From an uncultured Acidimicrobiaceae bacterium (lineage in GTDB: Bacteria; Actinomycetota; Acidimicrobiia; Acidimicrobiales; UBA8592): a stretch of 9,337 bases of DNA. The notes under the pieces are model-generated. The model saw nothing but the letters and a program-made list of their open reading frames with translations. It made no database searches and was not told where the DNA came from. Where the stretch lies: the NCBI GenBank assembly GCA_913031515.1, contig CAJWET010000054.1, positions 1 to 9,337 of the forward strand. The letters are read 5' to 3'. Shown one piece after another: positions 1 to 6,696 of this stretch. The position numbers and the translations under genes are program-made. Numbering within the stretch: position 1 is the stretch's first letter; each line of letters begins with the position of its first letter.

Positions 1-267
1 TACTGTCGGTACGGCTTCATGGATGTTTCCCTCCCGCACCGCAGAGTTGATATTTTCATTCGCTGGACGGACATGAATAGTCACATCAAATCCACGTTCG
101 CGGCCGTCTTCAACTTCAAAAGATATTCTGCCCAACTCTACAAACATGTCATGGACAGCTCCTTTTCGCTGAATTGCGACACCTGGACCGAGCGGGTCAC
201 GAAAGTCAGCAAGAGCGGAAACAAGTTTTTTCATTGCTTTACCTGCTTCGGTTTGTGGCCGTATCAT
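1..267 (-). CDS. SWIM zinc-finger family protein, N-terminal part (3' end outside window)
   Basis: An open frame of 89 codons runs from an ATG at 267 off the left edge of the window. Its ATG overlaps the TGA of the SNF2 ATPase gene (ATGA, 264-267), which implies translational coupling. The visible protein begins MIRPQTEAGKAMKKLVSALA. It then has a stretch (about residues 29-66, with GVAIQRKGAVHD and ELGRISFEVEDGRERGF) that resembles the segment before the zinc finger in actinobacterial SWIM proteins, which reads roughly 'GR.YAR.G.V..LDV..G.VTA.VQGSR..PY.V.I'. SWIM proteins are known neighbours of this SNF2 class, and together they are thought to act on nucleic acid or nucleoprotein. The CxCx(n)CxH zinc motif would lie beyond the edge and cannot be seen, so the family call rests on the N-terminal pattern plus context. 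No signal peptide or membrane segment is visible. Confidence 0.6.
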   Translation of the reverse strand, partial: MIRPQTEAGKAMKKLVSALADFRDPLGPGVAIQRKGAVHDMFVELGRISFEVEDGRERGFDVTIHVRPANENINSAVREGNIHEAVPTV

Positions 268-3044
268 TCGTCTACTGCCTCTTGAAGGTTGAGTGAAAAT
301 ATTTCACGAAGTTGTTCGGTATCCATACCCGTAAACCAATCATCTCCTGTACCCACACTTTTATTTGCGAGTTCTTTTTTGTCCGTCAGGAGTTGGTCTA
401 TTTTTTCTTCTAACGTGCCTTGGCAAACGAGTTTATGGACAAAAACAGTCTTGTTTTGACCTATTCTCCATGCTCTGTCAGTCGCCTGATCCTCCACAGC
501 TGGATTCCACCAACGGTCAAAGTGGATGACCCGATTTGCAGCGGTCAAATTTAATCCAGTTCCTCCTGCTTTAAGTGAAACCAACAGGATGGGGACATCT
601 GGTCCATTCTGGAATGACGTAATCATCGTCTCACGTTTTGCTCTTGTCACTCCCCCATGTAGGAATGGAGGTTGTTCACCGAGTATTTCGGCTAAGTGAC
701 CTGCCAGAAGCTCACCCATGGCACGGTATTGGGTGAAAACGAGGAGCTGTTGTTCGCTCTCTAGTACATCAACGAGAAGCTCCTCTAATCTTGCAAGTTT
801 GCCTGACCGGCCTGCGACGGCACTCCCGTCGGAGAGAAATTGTGCTGGGTGATTACAGATTTGTTTTAATTTCGTCAACGTCGCGAGGATTAGACCCTTT
901 CTTTTCATCCCCGTAATTTTTGAAGCTTCACGAAGGAAGTCATCTAGGACCGCTTTGTATAAAGCGGCTTGTTCTTGCGTAAGTTTCGCCCAAGCAATCT
1001 GTTCTATTTTCTCAGGTAAATCTGGGACGAGGCTTTTATCATCCTTTGTCCTGCGCAGGAGAAATGGATCGGTAAGGTGTCGCATTTGCTCGAGTGCCTG
1101 CGAGTCTTTGTGCGTTTCAATGGGAGTAGCGAATTTTTCTCTAAACCATGAAATCCCGCCAAGCATCCCTGGATTTACTGCATCAAGGATAGCCCATAGC
1201 TCTGAAAGCCGATTTTCTACCGGAGTTCCCGTCAGAGCTATTTTCTGTCGGGCCTGTATTCTCCGGACAGCTGCGGCAGCGTTTGTTTGGTGATTTTTAA
1301 TAAATTGAGCTTCATCACAAATAAGGAGATCCCATTTAATCTTATTCAAATCATCAATGTCTCTTGTCGCAGTTGCATAAGTAGTGACAACGATGTCGGA
1401 TTCTTGAGCGGAATCGATTAGGGATTGACCAGTAGGTCGACTACTGCCATGAGATACGAAAACCTTAAGATCCGGAGTGAATTTTTTTGCTTCCGATTCC
1501 CAGTTGTGTACTACAGACAGCGGACAAATAACTAGAGATGGTTGGGATGCATTCCGGGAAAGGATGTGTGCCAATGTTGTTGGTGTTTTTCCTAAACCCA
1601 TATCATCAGCTAGGCAGCCTCCTAATCCAAGTTTGCCGAGAAACTGTAACCATGCCAGTCCACGCCGCTGATACGGACGAAGACTCCCAGAGAAAAGCTC
1701 TGGTTCAAAGGCTTCTTTGATAGATTCGTCAGGTAACCCTTCAAGAAGCCGGACAATCCATTCTTCGGAAGCAATCGTTTCTGTTATTAGGGATTTATCG
1801 TGTAGTTCATCATGGGCCACTTCACGAGATTCTTCCGAACCGAATCGGAGAAGTTCCGCGGGCGAGAGCACATTCGATTGTTTTCTTCTTTGGGAGAGGA
1901 GTTCCAACGCTGTCTGAGCCTGACTCGCATCAATATTCACCCACTGCCCTTTTAGCTGAACCAAGCCGGTTTTTGCATCTGCAAGGATTTGAAGATCGTC
2001 TTCATTTAACTGGTCATCTCCTAGGACGATATTCCAGTCGACATCTACCATGGCGACCCCTAGGTTTGCTGTGATTCCACCCCGCTCACTAGGAGAAGCT
2101 TCTGCACGCAATTTGAATTGTTTTCTGATTAACCCTTTAGGGACGAGAATAGGGACTCCTGCGATTTCACATAAAGGCAAACCATCAAGTAATAGTACGG
2201 AAACGTCAGAAAAGCTAAGTTGTAACTTTCCTTTTTGAGCTTCTACTTCCAAAGCATCTAAACCAGGCACACTATTCGCAAGCCGACGAGAAGTTTGGAT
2301 AATGAATTGCCGTATAGGCTCTAATGATGCCCCGTCGATTATTTGATAGGCCAGTGGAGTTTCTTCCCAGAGTTCGTTCCATGCCACTAGCAAAGAGGGA
2401 TCTTCCATTGAATAGATCTCGAATTCTAACTCCCAGAGATCTTCATCGTCTCCGGGAACCAGCCGACCTCTGCTTTGAACGGAAGGCATCCCTTCCAAAC
2501 GAGCTCTGGAATGCCCTAAGTCTGAACTAAGTCTAAGGAACGTGTGTTCATGTTGTTCCATGTCAGCTTCAATTTGACCGATTGGATCATACAAACCTGC
2601 CATGATTCGTCGAAAAGCAGTCACAGAAGATTTTCTGGAACGCGGGAATGTGGGTTTCCAACCGGAATGCTTCAGGGCAGTTCGGCATGCAGCATCTACT
2701 AAGTATTGGACGATCGCTTTGGTTGTTACTTCTTGTGATGATGCAACGACTGGTGGCCTGTATCTTTCTAATTTCTCAATTTGATTCCTAACTACTGGAT
2801 TAGTGATGCAGCTCCATGAAGCTTTCCAGTGGAGACCGTCTGTCTCAAGCTCAGGGAGGACATAGCCATTAACGACCATGTCAACACTGAGTTCTACAGC
2901 AGCGTGTAACCATCTTAGGGATGGGGACCATCGACTGGTTGCGTGTTTGGATGCGAGAAGTTCCACGACTTCGGTTGGGTCGGCGACCAAAGCTCCAATT
3001 GCTTTTTTTCCGTGCCTTGGGATTTCTACATCAACAAACTCCAT
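264..3044 (-). CDS. SNF2/RapA-family DEAD/DEAH-type ATPase (SNF2 helicase)
   Basis: This is a 926-residue protein counted from the first in-frame ATG, with complete SNF2 motor motifs. They are LRPYQRRGLAWL (Q-motif region, about 455-466), Walker A GLGKT (483-487), motif II DEAQ (577-580, in place of DEAH, common in bacterial members), motif III LTGTP (604-608), and motif VI QATDRAWRIGQ (853-863). The N-terminal half holds the bacterial SNF2-associated region, including a DUF3670-like stretch around 335-390 (WNIVLGDDQLNEDDL, LVQLKGQWVNIDA). Members are ATP-driven translocases on double-stranded DNA, and the physiological role of this bacterial class is poorly defined. The gene overlaps the downstream SWIM-like gene by 4 bases and lies behind aspartokinase. 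The 3044 start is doubtful: there is no good ribosome binding site before it, and coding sense continues upstream in frame for 55 more codons with no ATG, GTG or TTG (see 3045-3209). The true protein is probably about 975-980 residues. Confidence 0.93.
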   Translation of the reverse strand: MEFVDVEIPRHGKKAIGALVADPTEVVELLASKHATSRWSPSLRWLHAAVELSVDMVVNGYVLPELETDGLHWKASWSCITNPVVRNQIEKLERYRPPVVASSQEVTTKAIVQYLVDAACRTALKHSGWKPTFPRSRKSSVTAFRRIMAGLYDPIGQIEADMEQHEHTFLRLSSDLGHSRARLEGMPSVQSRGRLVPGDDEDLWELEFEIYSMEDPSLLVAWNELWEETPLAYQIIDGASLEPIRQFIIQTSRRLANSVPGLDALEVEAQKGKLQLSFSDVSVLLLDGLPLCEIAGVPILVPKGLIRKQFKLRAEASPSERGGITANLGVAMVDVDWNIVLGDDQLNEDDLQILADAKTGLVQLKGQWVNIDASQAQTALELLSQRRKQSNVLSPAELLRFGSEESREVAHDELHDKSLITETIASEEWIVRLLEGLPDESIKEAFEPELFSGSLRPYQRRGLAWLQFLGKLGLGGCLADDMGLGKTPTTLAHILSRNASQPSLVICPLSVVHNWESEAKKFTPDLKVFVSHGSSRPTGQSLIDSAQESDIVVTTYATATRDIDDLNKIKWDLLICDEAQFIKNHQTNAAAAVRRIQARQKIALTGTPVENRLSELWAILDAVNPGMLGGISWFREKFATPIETHKDSQALEQMRHLTDPFLLRRTKDDKSLVPDLPEKIEQIAWAKLTQEQAALYKAVLDDFLREASKITGMKRKGLILATLTKLKQICNHPAQFLSDGSAVAGRSGKLARLEELLVDVLESEQQLLVFTQYRAMGELLAGHLAEILGEQPPFLHGGVTRAKRETMITSFQNGPDVPILLVSLKAGGTGLNLTAANRVIHFDRWWNPAVEDQATDRAWRIGQNKTVFVHKLVCQGTLEEKIDQLLTDKKELANKSVGTGDDWFTGMDTEQLREIFSLNLQEAVDE

Positions 3045-3209
3045 CTTTGCGTCTCGAGTAGACCACTGATTCCCGAGAAATGATCCAGCTAAACGCCGTA
3101 AACTACTGCCAGGGAGGGCTTTATTTTCTTTCCAGCCCCAAAAGGTTGCATTATTTCCTACCCAAGTTACATGTAGAGAAGCTGTTGGGGTTTGAACGAC
3201 GATAGACCT
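3045..3209 (-). other. Probable N-terminal coding extension of the SNF2 gene without a canonical start codon
   Basis: These 165 bases are fully open in the SNF2 frame and directly abut the aspartokinase TGA (3210-3212), which lies in the same frame. The translation includes ASLHVTWVGNNATFWGWKEN followed by LPGSSLRRLAGSFLGNQW. This resembles the family N-terminus ('LH..W.....L.LWGE' and similar), so I read it as genuine protein rather than spacer. None of the 55 codons is ATG, GTG or TTG. The nearest candidates are an ATC at 3203-3201 and the GTC at 3200-3198, just after a GAAGG (3211-3207) that overlaps the aspartokinase stop. Options are a rare AUC start, a sequencing error (one base change would make ATC into ATG), or initiation at the ATG at 3044 that gives a shortened protein. 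Confidence 0.6.
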
Positions 3210-3689
3210 TCAGCCTTTTTCTAACTCGAATGCCTGGTGAAGGGCAATGGTAGCCCGTTCCACATCCTCTTTTGCAACTACACATGATACCCGTATGGCT
3301 GATGTGGAGATCATGCCAATATTTATACTTTGGTTGGAAAGGGTCTCAAATATGGTTGCAGCCACACCTGGATTACTTGCCATGCCGGCCCCAATAACGG
3401 AAACACGGCCGATCGTATTGTCAGTGTCTACACCTTGGGCCCCAATTGTATTTGCTGTCTCAGTAGTGATTTCTTTTCCTATTCCAAGTTGTTCTGTAGG
3501 TACTGTAAATGAAATATCAGTTACTCCTTGTTCCGATGTGTTTTGTACAATCATGTCTACATTGACATGCTGATCAGCCAATGATCGGAAAAGTAAAGCT
3601 GCAATACCTGGTTTGTCAGGTACTCCGGATACGGTGACCTTTGACTGTGAGGTATCAGGCACTACTGCTGAGATAATAGGTTTTTCCAT
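3210..3689 (-). CDS. lysC: Aspartate kinase beta (regulatory ACT) subunit from an internal start
   Basis: An in-frame ATG at codon 247 of aspartokinase (3689-3687) is preceded by AAAGGAGG with an 8-base spacer, a near-ideal ribosome binding site. Starting here gives a 159-residue protein (MEKPIISAVV...) holding only the two ACT domains. Known alpha2beta2 aspartokinases (Corynebacterium glutamicum, Bacillus subtilis AKII) make exactly such a beta subunit from an internal in-frame start. The C. glutamicum beta chain, as I recall it, begins MEDIPVEEAV at the equivalent place. I infer that beta is made separately here and joins the full-length alpha chain to form the feedback-regulated heterotetramer. 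The contrast with the SD-less GTG start of alpha suggests beta could be translated at least as well as alpha. Confidence 0.85.
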   Translation of the reverse strand: MEKPIISAVVPDTSQSKVTVSGVPDKPGIAALLFRSLADQHVNVDMIVQNTSEQGVTDISFTVPTEQLGIGKEITTETANTIGAQGVDTDNTIGRVSVIGAGMASNPGVAATIFETLSNQSINIGMISTSAIRVSCVVAKEDVERATIALHQAFELEKG

Positions 3690-4427
3690 GTTTGGTTCCT
3701 CCTTTGAAACCCATGTTCCTGGCTCCCAAGTAAAAGCTGATCGCACGTGTAACGGAACATCATATGATCTTGCTACTTCAACCGAACGCATTGATGGTTT
3801 GGGACATCCGACTGCTGTCATTTCAAGCAATTCGTCGAAGCTTAGGAGAGGGATCTTTCTTGCCTGCCCACAGACGCGAGGGTCTGTGGTAAAAACTCCG
3901 GGCACGTCGGTATAAAGTTCGCAGGCGTCAGCGCCCAATTCATGTGCTAGAGCAACCGCTGTGGTGTCTGAACCTCCGCGACCTAGAAAAGTAACATTGC
4001 GATCAGTGGAGACCCCTTGAGATCCTGCGACTACCGCTACTCTTCCAGCGGTGAGAGTTTCATGAATTCGTTGAGGGCTTATATTAAGTATTTTCGCGTT
4101 CTGGTGGTTTGTATCTGTCAGGAATCCGGCTTGACTACCAGTAAAGGAATCGGCTGGAACTCCCATATCATGAAGAGCCATGCACATAAGTGCAATGCTT
4201 TTCCGCTCACCTCCGGTAATTAACATGTCCATCTCACGTGCAGGTCGAGTCTTCGAGACTTCTTTTGCTAATCGCAACAATTCATCTGTTTCTTTGCCCA
4301 TCGCACTGACGACAAGAACCACGTCATCGCCATGATCACGGGTCCGTTTCACATGATCTGCTACTTCACGGATCCTGTCAGGATTTGCAACGGAAGTTCC
4401 GCCGAATTTTTGAACAATTAAACTCAC
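3210..4427 (-). CDS. lysC: Aspartate kinase, alpha (full-length) subunit
   Basis: The 405-residue product phosphorylates L-aspartate to 4-aspartyl phosphate. This is the first step toward lysine (and diaminopimelate for the cell wall), methionine, threonine and isoleucine, in the cytoplasm. The kinase domain spans about residues 1-240 and shows KFGGTS (7-12), SAMG (41-44), a GGER motif (72-75), FTGSQAG (95-101) and GRGGSDTTA (149-157). Two ACT domains follow, at roughly 263-335 and 341-400 (SKVTVSGVPDKPG; VSVIGAGMASNPGVAATIF), and these bind feedback amino acids. The GTG start is chosen because MSLIVQKFGGTSVA is the normal family beginning. No Shine-Dalgarno precedes it. The length is slightly under the roughly 420 residues usual in actinobacteria, the difference being a short C-terminus. 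It lies 67 bases after the methyltransferase-like gene. The usual partner asd is not adjacent. Residues GCPKPSMRSVE (207-217) replace the more common 'GSKILxLRSVE'. Confidence 0.96.
   Translation of the reverse strand: MSLIVQKFGGTSVANPDRIREVADHVKRTRDHGDDVVLVVSAMGKETDELLRLAKEVSKTRPAREMDMLITGGERKSIALMCMALHDMGVPADSFTGSQAGFLTDTNHQNAKILNISPQRIHETLTAGRVAVVAGSQGVSTDRNVTFLGRGGSDTTAVALAHELGADACELYTDVPGVFTTDPRVCGQARKIPLLSFDELLEMTAVGCPKPSMRSVEVARSYDVPLHVRSAFTWEPGTWVSKEEPNMEKPIISAVVPDTSQSKVTVSGVPDKPGIAALLFRSLADQHVNVDMIVQNTSEQGVTDISFTVPTEQLGIGKEITTETANTIGAQGVDTDNTIGRVSVIGAGMASNPGVAATIFETLSNQSINIGMISTSAIRVSCVVAKEDVERATIALHQAFELEKG
3698..3705 (-). promoter_or_regulatory. Internal ribosome binding site for the aspartokinase beta subunit
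   Basis: AAAGGAGG on the minus strand, followed by AACCAAAC and then ATG at 3689. It is the strongest Shine-Dalgarno match I noticed in the window and lies inside an open reading frame, in the linker (residues about 241-246, SKEEPN) between the kinase and ACT domains. There the coding constraint is low, so the sequence could be kept for initiation. Confidence 0.85.
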
Positions 4428-4494
4428 AGAATTTTACGGTAGTCGCACCTTGTGCCAATGGTGTGATATTTATGTAGGGAAATAGCTAGAAATT

Positions 4495-4941
4495 CTAATT
4501 TTGATGATTTGGATAGCGTTTTGGACGGGCTTTCCCATGTACATATGCATTAACGCGCTTTCCTTTACCGATTGTATTCCGGTTATATTCTATGACTGAC
4601 CAGCCATTATTCCATAGCGCACCTGTAATGTCTTGACGCTTGGGGTGCGACTTGTGGTCAGGTGTAGCGGTTTGGTCACAAAAAAGGAGAAGTGAATCAG
4701 CATGGGTAAATGGAAGAAGAGTTTGCAGCGTCTTATTCAGATCTTGGGAGTTTGCTAGGTTTTCAATTGATAGAAAAGTGTCGAATACTCCATTGATTTC
4801 GGGGTAGTTATACCATTCTGTAATGGACGTGACTGAAGGAGGAAATCCCCCTTCAACATTTTCCCTCGGTCCCAACAGGAGACAGCGCCCGCTTATAGCC
4901 GCGAGTGTCTGATCGATATGTGACAGATACGTTCTCATCAT
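4495..4941 (-). CDS. Degenerate class I methyltransferase-like protein
   Basis: A 148-residue protein that I recognise only by fold-like pattern. RCLLLGPREN (about 19-28) sits where a class I methyltransferase has its beta-1 strand and glycine-rich SAM loop ('vLdiGcGtG'), but the GxGxG signature is absent. FDTFLSIENLANSQDLNKTL (53-72) resembles the beta-4 segment ('yDlvls...l.dl...l'). SLLLFCDQ resembles beta-5 ('G.lll.eh'), and GWSVIEYNRNTIGKGKRVNA resembles the C-terminal beta-6/beta-7 hairpin. It is shorter than an active enzyme (usually 200 or more residues) and lacks the N-terminal cap, so it may not bind SAM. Its ATG overlaps the TGA of the epsilon-like gene (ATGA, 4938-4941), so it is probably translationally coupled to the carboxylase subunits. 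In many actinomycetes maf occupies the place after the epsilon gene. The function is unknown; a structural or regulatory role is speculation. Confidence 0.5.
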   Translation of the reverse strand: MMRTYLSHIDQTLAAISGRCLLLGPRENVEGGFPPSVTSITEWYNYPEINGVFDTFLSIENLANSQDLNKTLQTLLPFTHADSLLLFCDQTATPDHKSHPKRQDITGALWNNGWSVIEYNRNTIGKGKRVNAYVHGKARPKRYPNHQN

Positions 4942-5132
4942 CGCCAGCGCTTTTTTTCAGTCTCCAAATCTATTTTTTTTGTCCACCTACGTCCGCTAAA
5001 TCTCCAGCTCGTCGGTAGTTCCTTAGGAGGCTCTATTGGCCACAGTTCATCCATGGCAACAATGATCGCTTGTTTTTCACTCTCCGTGGGTTCAGGGTGA
5101 ATAACAACTCGTACTTGTGGCTCTTCAGACAT
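4938..5132 (-). CDS. Acyl-CoA carboxylase epsilon-like subunit
   Basis: A 64-residue protein, MSEEPQVRVVIHPEPTESEK and onward, with the layout of actinobacterial acyl-CoA carboxylase epsilon subunits (PF13822-like): an N-terminal strand, then 'PT..E..Aiv.a...lw' (about 15-31), a proline-rich linker, and a basic tryptophan-containing tail with SWRFSGRRW (42-50). Epsilon subunits bind the carboxyltransferase beta subunit and stimulate or stabilise the holoenzyme in Streptomyces and mycobacteria. The ATG at 5132 is preferred over a longer frame from 5213, because it begins at the family position and has AAGGAG just before it. It starts 7 bases after the carboxyltransferase stop and overlaps the next gene by 4 bases. 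The small size and low conservation of the family limit certainty. Confidence 0.75.
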   Translation of the reverse strand: MSEEPQVRVVIHPEPTESEKQAIIVAMDELWPIEPPKELPTSWRFSGRRWTKKIDLETEKKRWR

Positions 5133-5135
5133 GGT

Positions 5136-5141
5136 CTCCTT
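5136..5141 (-). promoter_or_regulatory. Ribosome binding site of the epsilon-like gene, overlapping the carboxyltransferase stop
   Basis: The minus-strand sequence TAAGGAGACCATG contains the carboxyltransferase stop (TAA, 5142-5140), the Shine-Dalgarno AAGGAG (5141-5136) and the epsilon ATG (5132-5130). The spacer is short (ACC). The arrangement decides the start at 5132 and indicates coupled translation of the two carboxylase subunits. Confidence 0.75.
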
Positions 5142-6696
5142 AAAGTGGAATGACTCCGTGTTTGCGTTGCGGAAGTTCATCACGTTTTGTCTGTAGTGCT
5201 GTGAAACCCGCAATTACTTTCCTCCGTGTATCTTCAGGGTTTATAACATCGTCAATGTAACCTCGCTCTGCAGCTATATATGGGTTGGCAAAGCGTTCGG
5301 TGTATTCATCAACTAGTTCGATTTTCCGTTTTTCTGGGTCAGCAGCGGACTGGATTTCTCGACGATGGATAATCTCCACTGCCCCTTGTGGACCCATTAC
5401 AGCAAGTTCAGCTGTAGGCCAAGCGAATGAGATATCCGATCCTACGGATTTTGAGTCCATCACAACGTATGCTCCCCCGTATGCTTTTCTGGTAATAACT
5501 TGAATCCTTGGGACAGTAGCTTCGCAATATGCGTAGAGGAGCTTCGCCCCATGCCGGATAATACCGCCGTACTCTTGATCCACGCCTGGCAAAAACCCAG
5601 GGACATCTACAAGGGTCAGGAGAGGAATGTTGAAAGCATCACAGGTTCGAACAAACCTTGCAGCTTTTGACGAAGACTCTATGTCAAGCACCCCTGCTAA
5701 AACAAGTGGTTGGTTTCCGACCACTCCGACAACTTTGCCGTCAAGATGGCCAAATCCGCAAACGATACTTTGAGCCCATGATGGGAAATATTCCATGAAG
5801 TTCCCATCATCAAGAATCGATCCAATTATTTCCCGCATGTCATACGGCTGATTCGGACTTTCAGGCATGATCTCAAACAGTTCTGGGCATAATCTTTCTG
5901 GGTCATCCGTGGGTTCAAAGCTTGGTGGGCTTTCCATATTATTTGAAGGGAGAAAAGATAAAAGGGTTTTAACATCATCGAGTATTTCTTCTTCATTGTC
6001 ATTCACAAATGTCGCTACACCTGACTTGCTGGCATGGCTAGTAGCTCCACCTAGTTCCTCAAGTGTCACTTCTTCTCCGGTGACTGTTTTAACAACATCT
6101 GGGCCGGTTATAAACATATGTGATTTCTCTCGAACCATGAATATAAAATCCGTCATTGCTGGGCTGTATACGGCGCCACCAGCACAGGGACCCAAAATAA
6201 CACTTATTTGTGGAATCACTCCGGACGATTGCACGTTCCTATGGAAAATGCCCCCATAACTATCAAGGCTTACCACACCTTCTTGAATACGGGCACCCGC
6301 TCCATCGTTAAGTCCAATCATGGGGGCACCAGTAGATAAAGCGAGGTCCATTACCTTATGGATCTTCTCCGCAAAGACTTCTCCAAGTGCTCCACCCATA
6401 ACTGTGAAATCTTGACTGAATACAAAGACTTGACGTCCATCGATTGTCCCCCAACCTGTTACAACCCCATCGGTGTATGGTCGTGTCTCAAGCCCAGCTT
6501 CGTGAGCGCGGTGACGGGCGAGCATATCAAGTTCGTGGAATGACCCAGCATCAAGAAGATACTCTATGCGTTCTCGGGCAAGAAGCTTTCCTTTCTCCTG
6601 TTGCCGCTCGATAGATCGTTCCGTTCCAGCATGCAAAGCTTCCTGTTTGCGCCGTTCGAGTTCTTCGATTCGTTGTTCCATTGTGTAATCAGCCAT
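5140..6696 (-). CDS. pccB: Acyl-CoA (propionyl/acetyl-CoA) carboxylase carboxyltransferase beta subunit
   Basis: The 518-residue protein has the length and full pattern of biotin-dependent carboxyltransferase beta chains of the PccB/AccD5 type. It moves the carboxyl group from carboxybiotin to an acyl-CoA, giving methylmalonyl-CoA or malonyl-CoA. Visible signatures are the N-terminal ERQQEKGKLLARERIEYLLD (about 30-49), FSQDFTVMGGALGE, NDGAGARIQEGV (130-141), the N-domain oxyanion loop GPCAGGAVYSPA (169-180), VDVPGFLPG and, in the C domain, RKAYGGAYVVMDSK (403-416) followed by WPTAELAVMGPQGAV. Residue 411 (GGAYVVM) is Val at the position where Asp marks S. coelicolor PccB and Ile marks AccB. 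That gives no clear propionyl preference and leans acetyl-like or broad. The ATG at 6696 is chosen over a TTG at 6726; neither has a clear ribosome binding site. The biotin carboxylase/BCCP alpha subunit is not in the window. The epsilon-like subunit follows directly. Confidence 0.95.
   Translation of the reverse strand: MADYTMEQRIEELERRKQEALHAGTERSIERQQEKGKLLARERIEYLLDAGSFHELDMLARHRAHEAGLETRPYTDGVVTGWGTIDGRQVFVFSQDFTVMGGALGEVFAEKIHKVMDLALSTGAPMIGLNDGAGARIQEGVVSLDSYGGIFHRNVQSSGVIPQISVILGPCAGGAVYSPAMTDFIFMVREKSHMFITGPDVVKTVTGEEVTLEELGGATSHASKSGVATFVNDNEEEILDDVKTLLSFLPSNNMESPPSFEPTDDPERLCPELFEIMPESPNQPYDMREIIGSILDDGNFMEYFPSWAQSIVCGFGHLDGKVVGVVGNQPLVLAGVLDIESSSKAARFVRTCDAFNIPLLTLVDVPGFLPGVDQEYGGIIRHGAKLLYAYCEATVPRIQVITRKAYGGAYVVMDSKSVGSDISFAWPTAELAVMGPQGAVEIIHRREIQSAADPEKRKIELVDEYTERFANPYIAAERGYIDDVINPEDTRRKVIAGFTALQTKRDELPQRKHGVIPL

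Noticed and set aside
264..3044. SNF2 plus SWIM as part of a phage-defence system such as DISARM
   Set aside because: No methyltransferase of the defence type, nuclease, phospholipase D or other defence gene is nearby, and the neighbours are housekeeping metabolism. The domain layout matches the widespread chromosomal SNF2/SWIM pair.
4428..4458. Minus-strand TTGGCA (4458-4453), 16 bases, TAAAAT (4436-4431) as a promoter just before aspartokinase
   Set aside because: The spacing looks good, but transcription would begin about codon 2, after the GTG start codon, so it could not serve the full-length protein. The family N-terminus leaves no room for a later start.
4440..4458. Small hairpin GCAC-AAG-GTGC as a terminator after the methyltransferase-like gene
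   Set aside because: The stem is only 4 bp and no run of T follows, so it does not support a terminator.
5133..5213. Longer epsilon-like protein starting at 5213 inside the carboxyltransferase gene
   Set aside because: The extra 27 residues overlap the conserved 3' end of the carboxyltransferase in another frame, while the ATG at 5132 has its own AAGGAG and starts at the family position.
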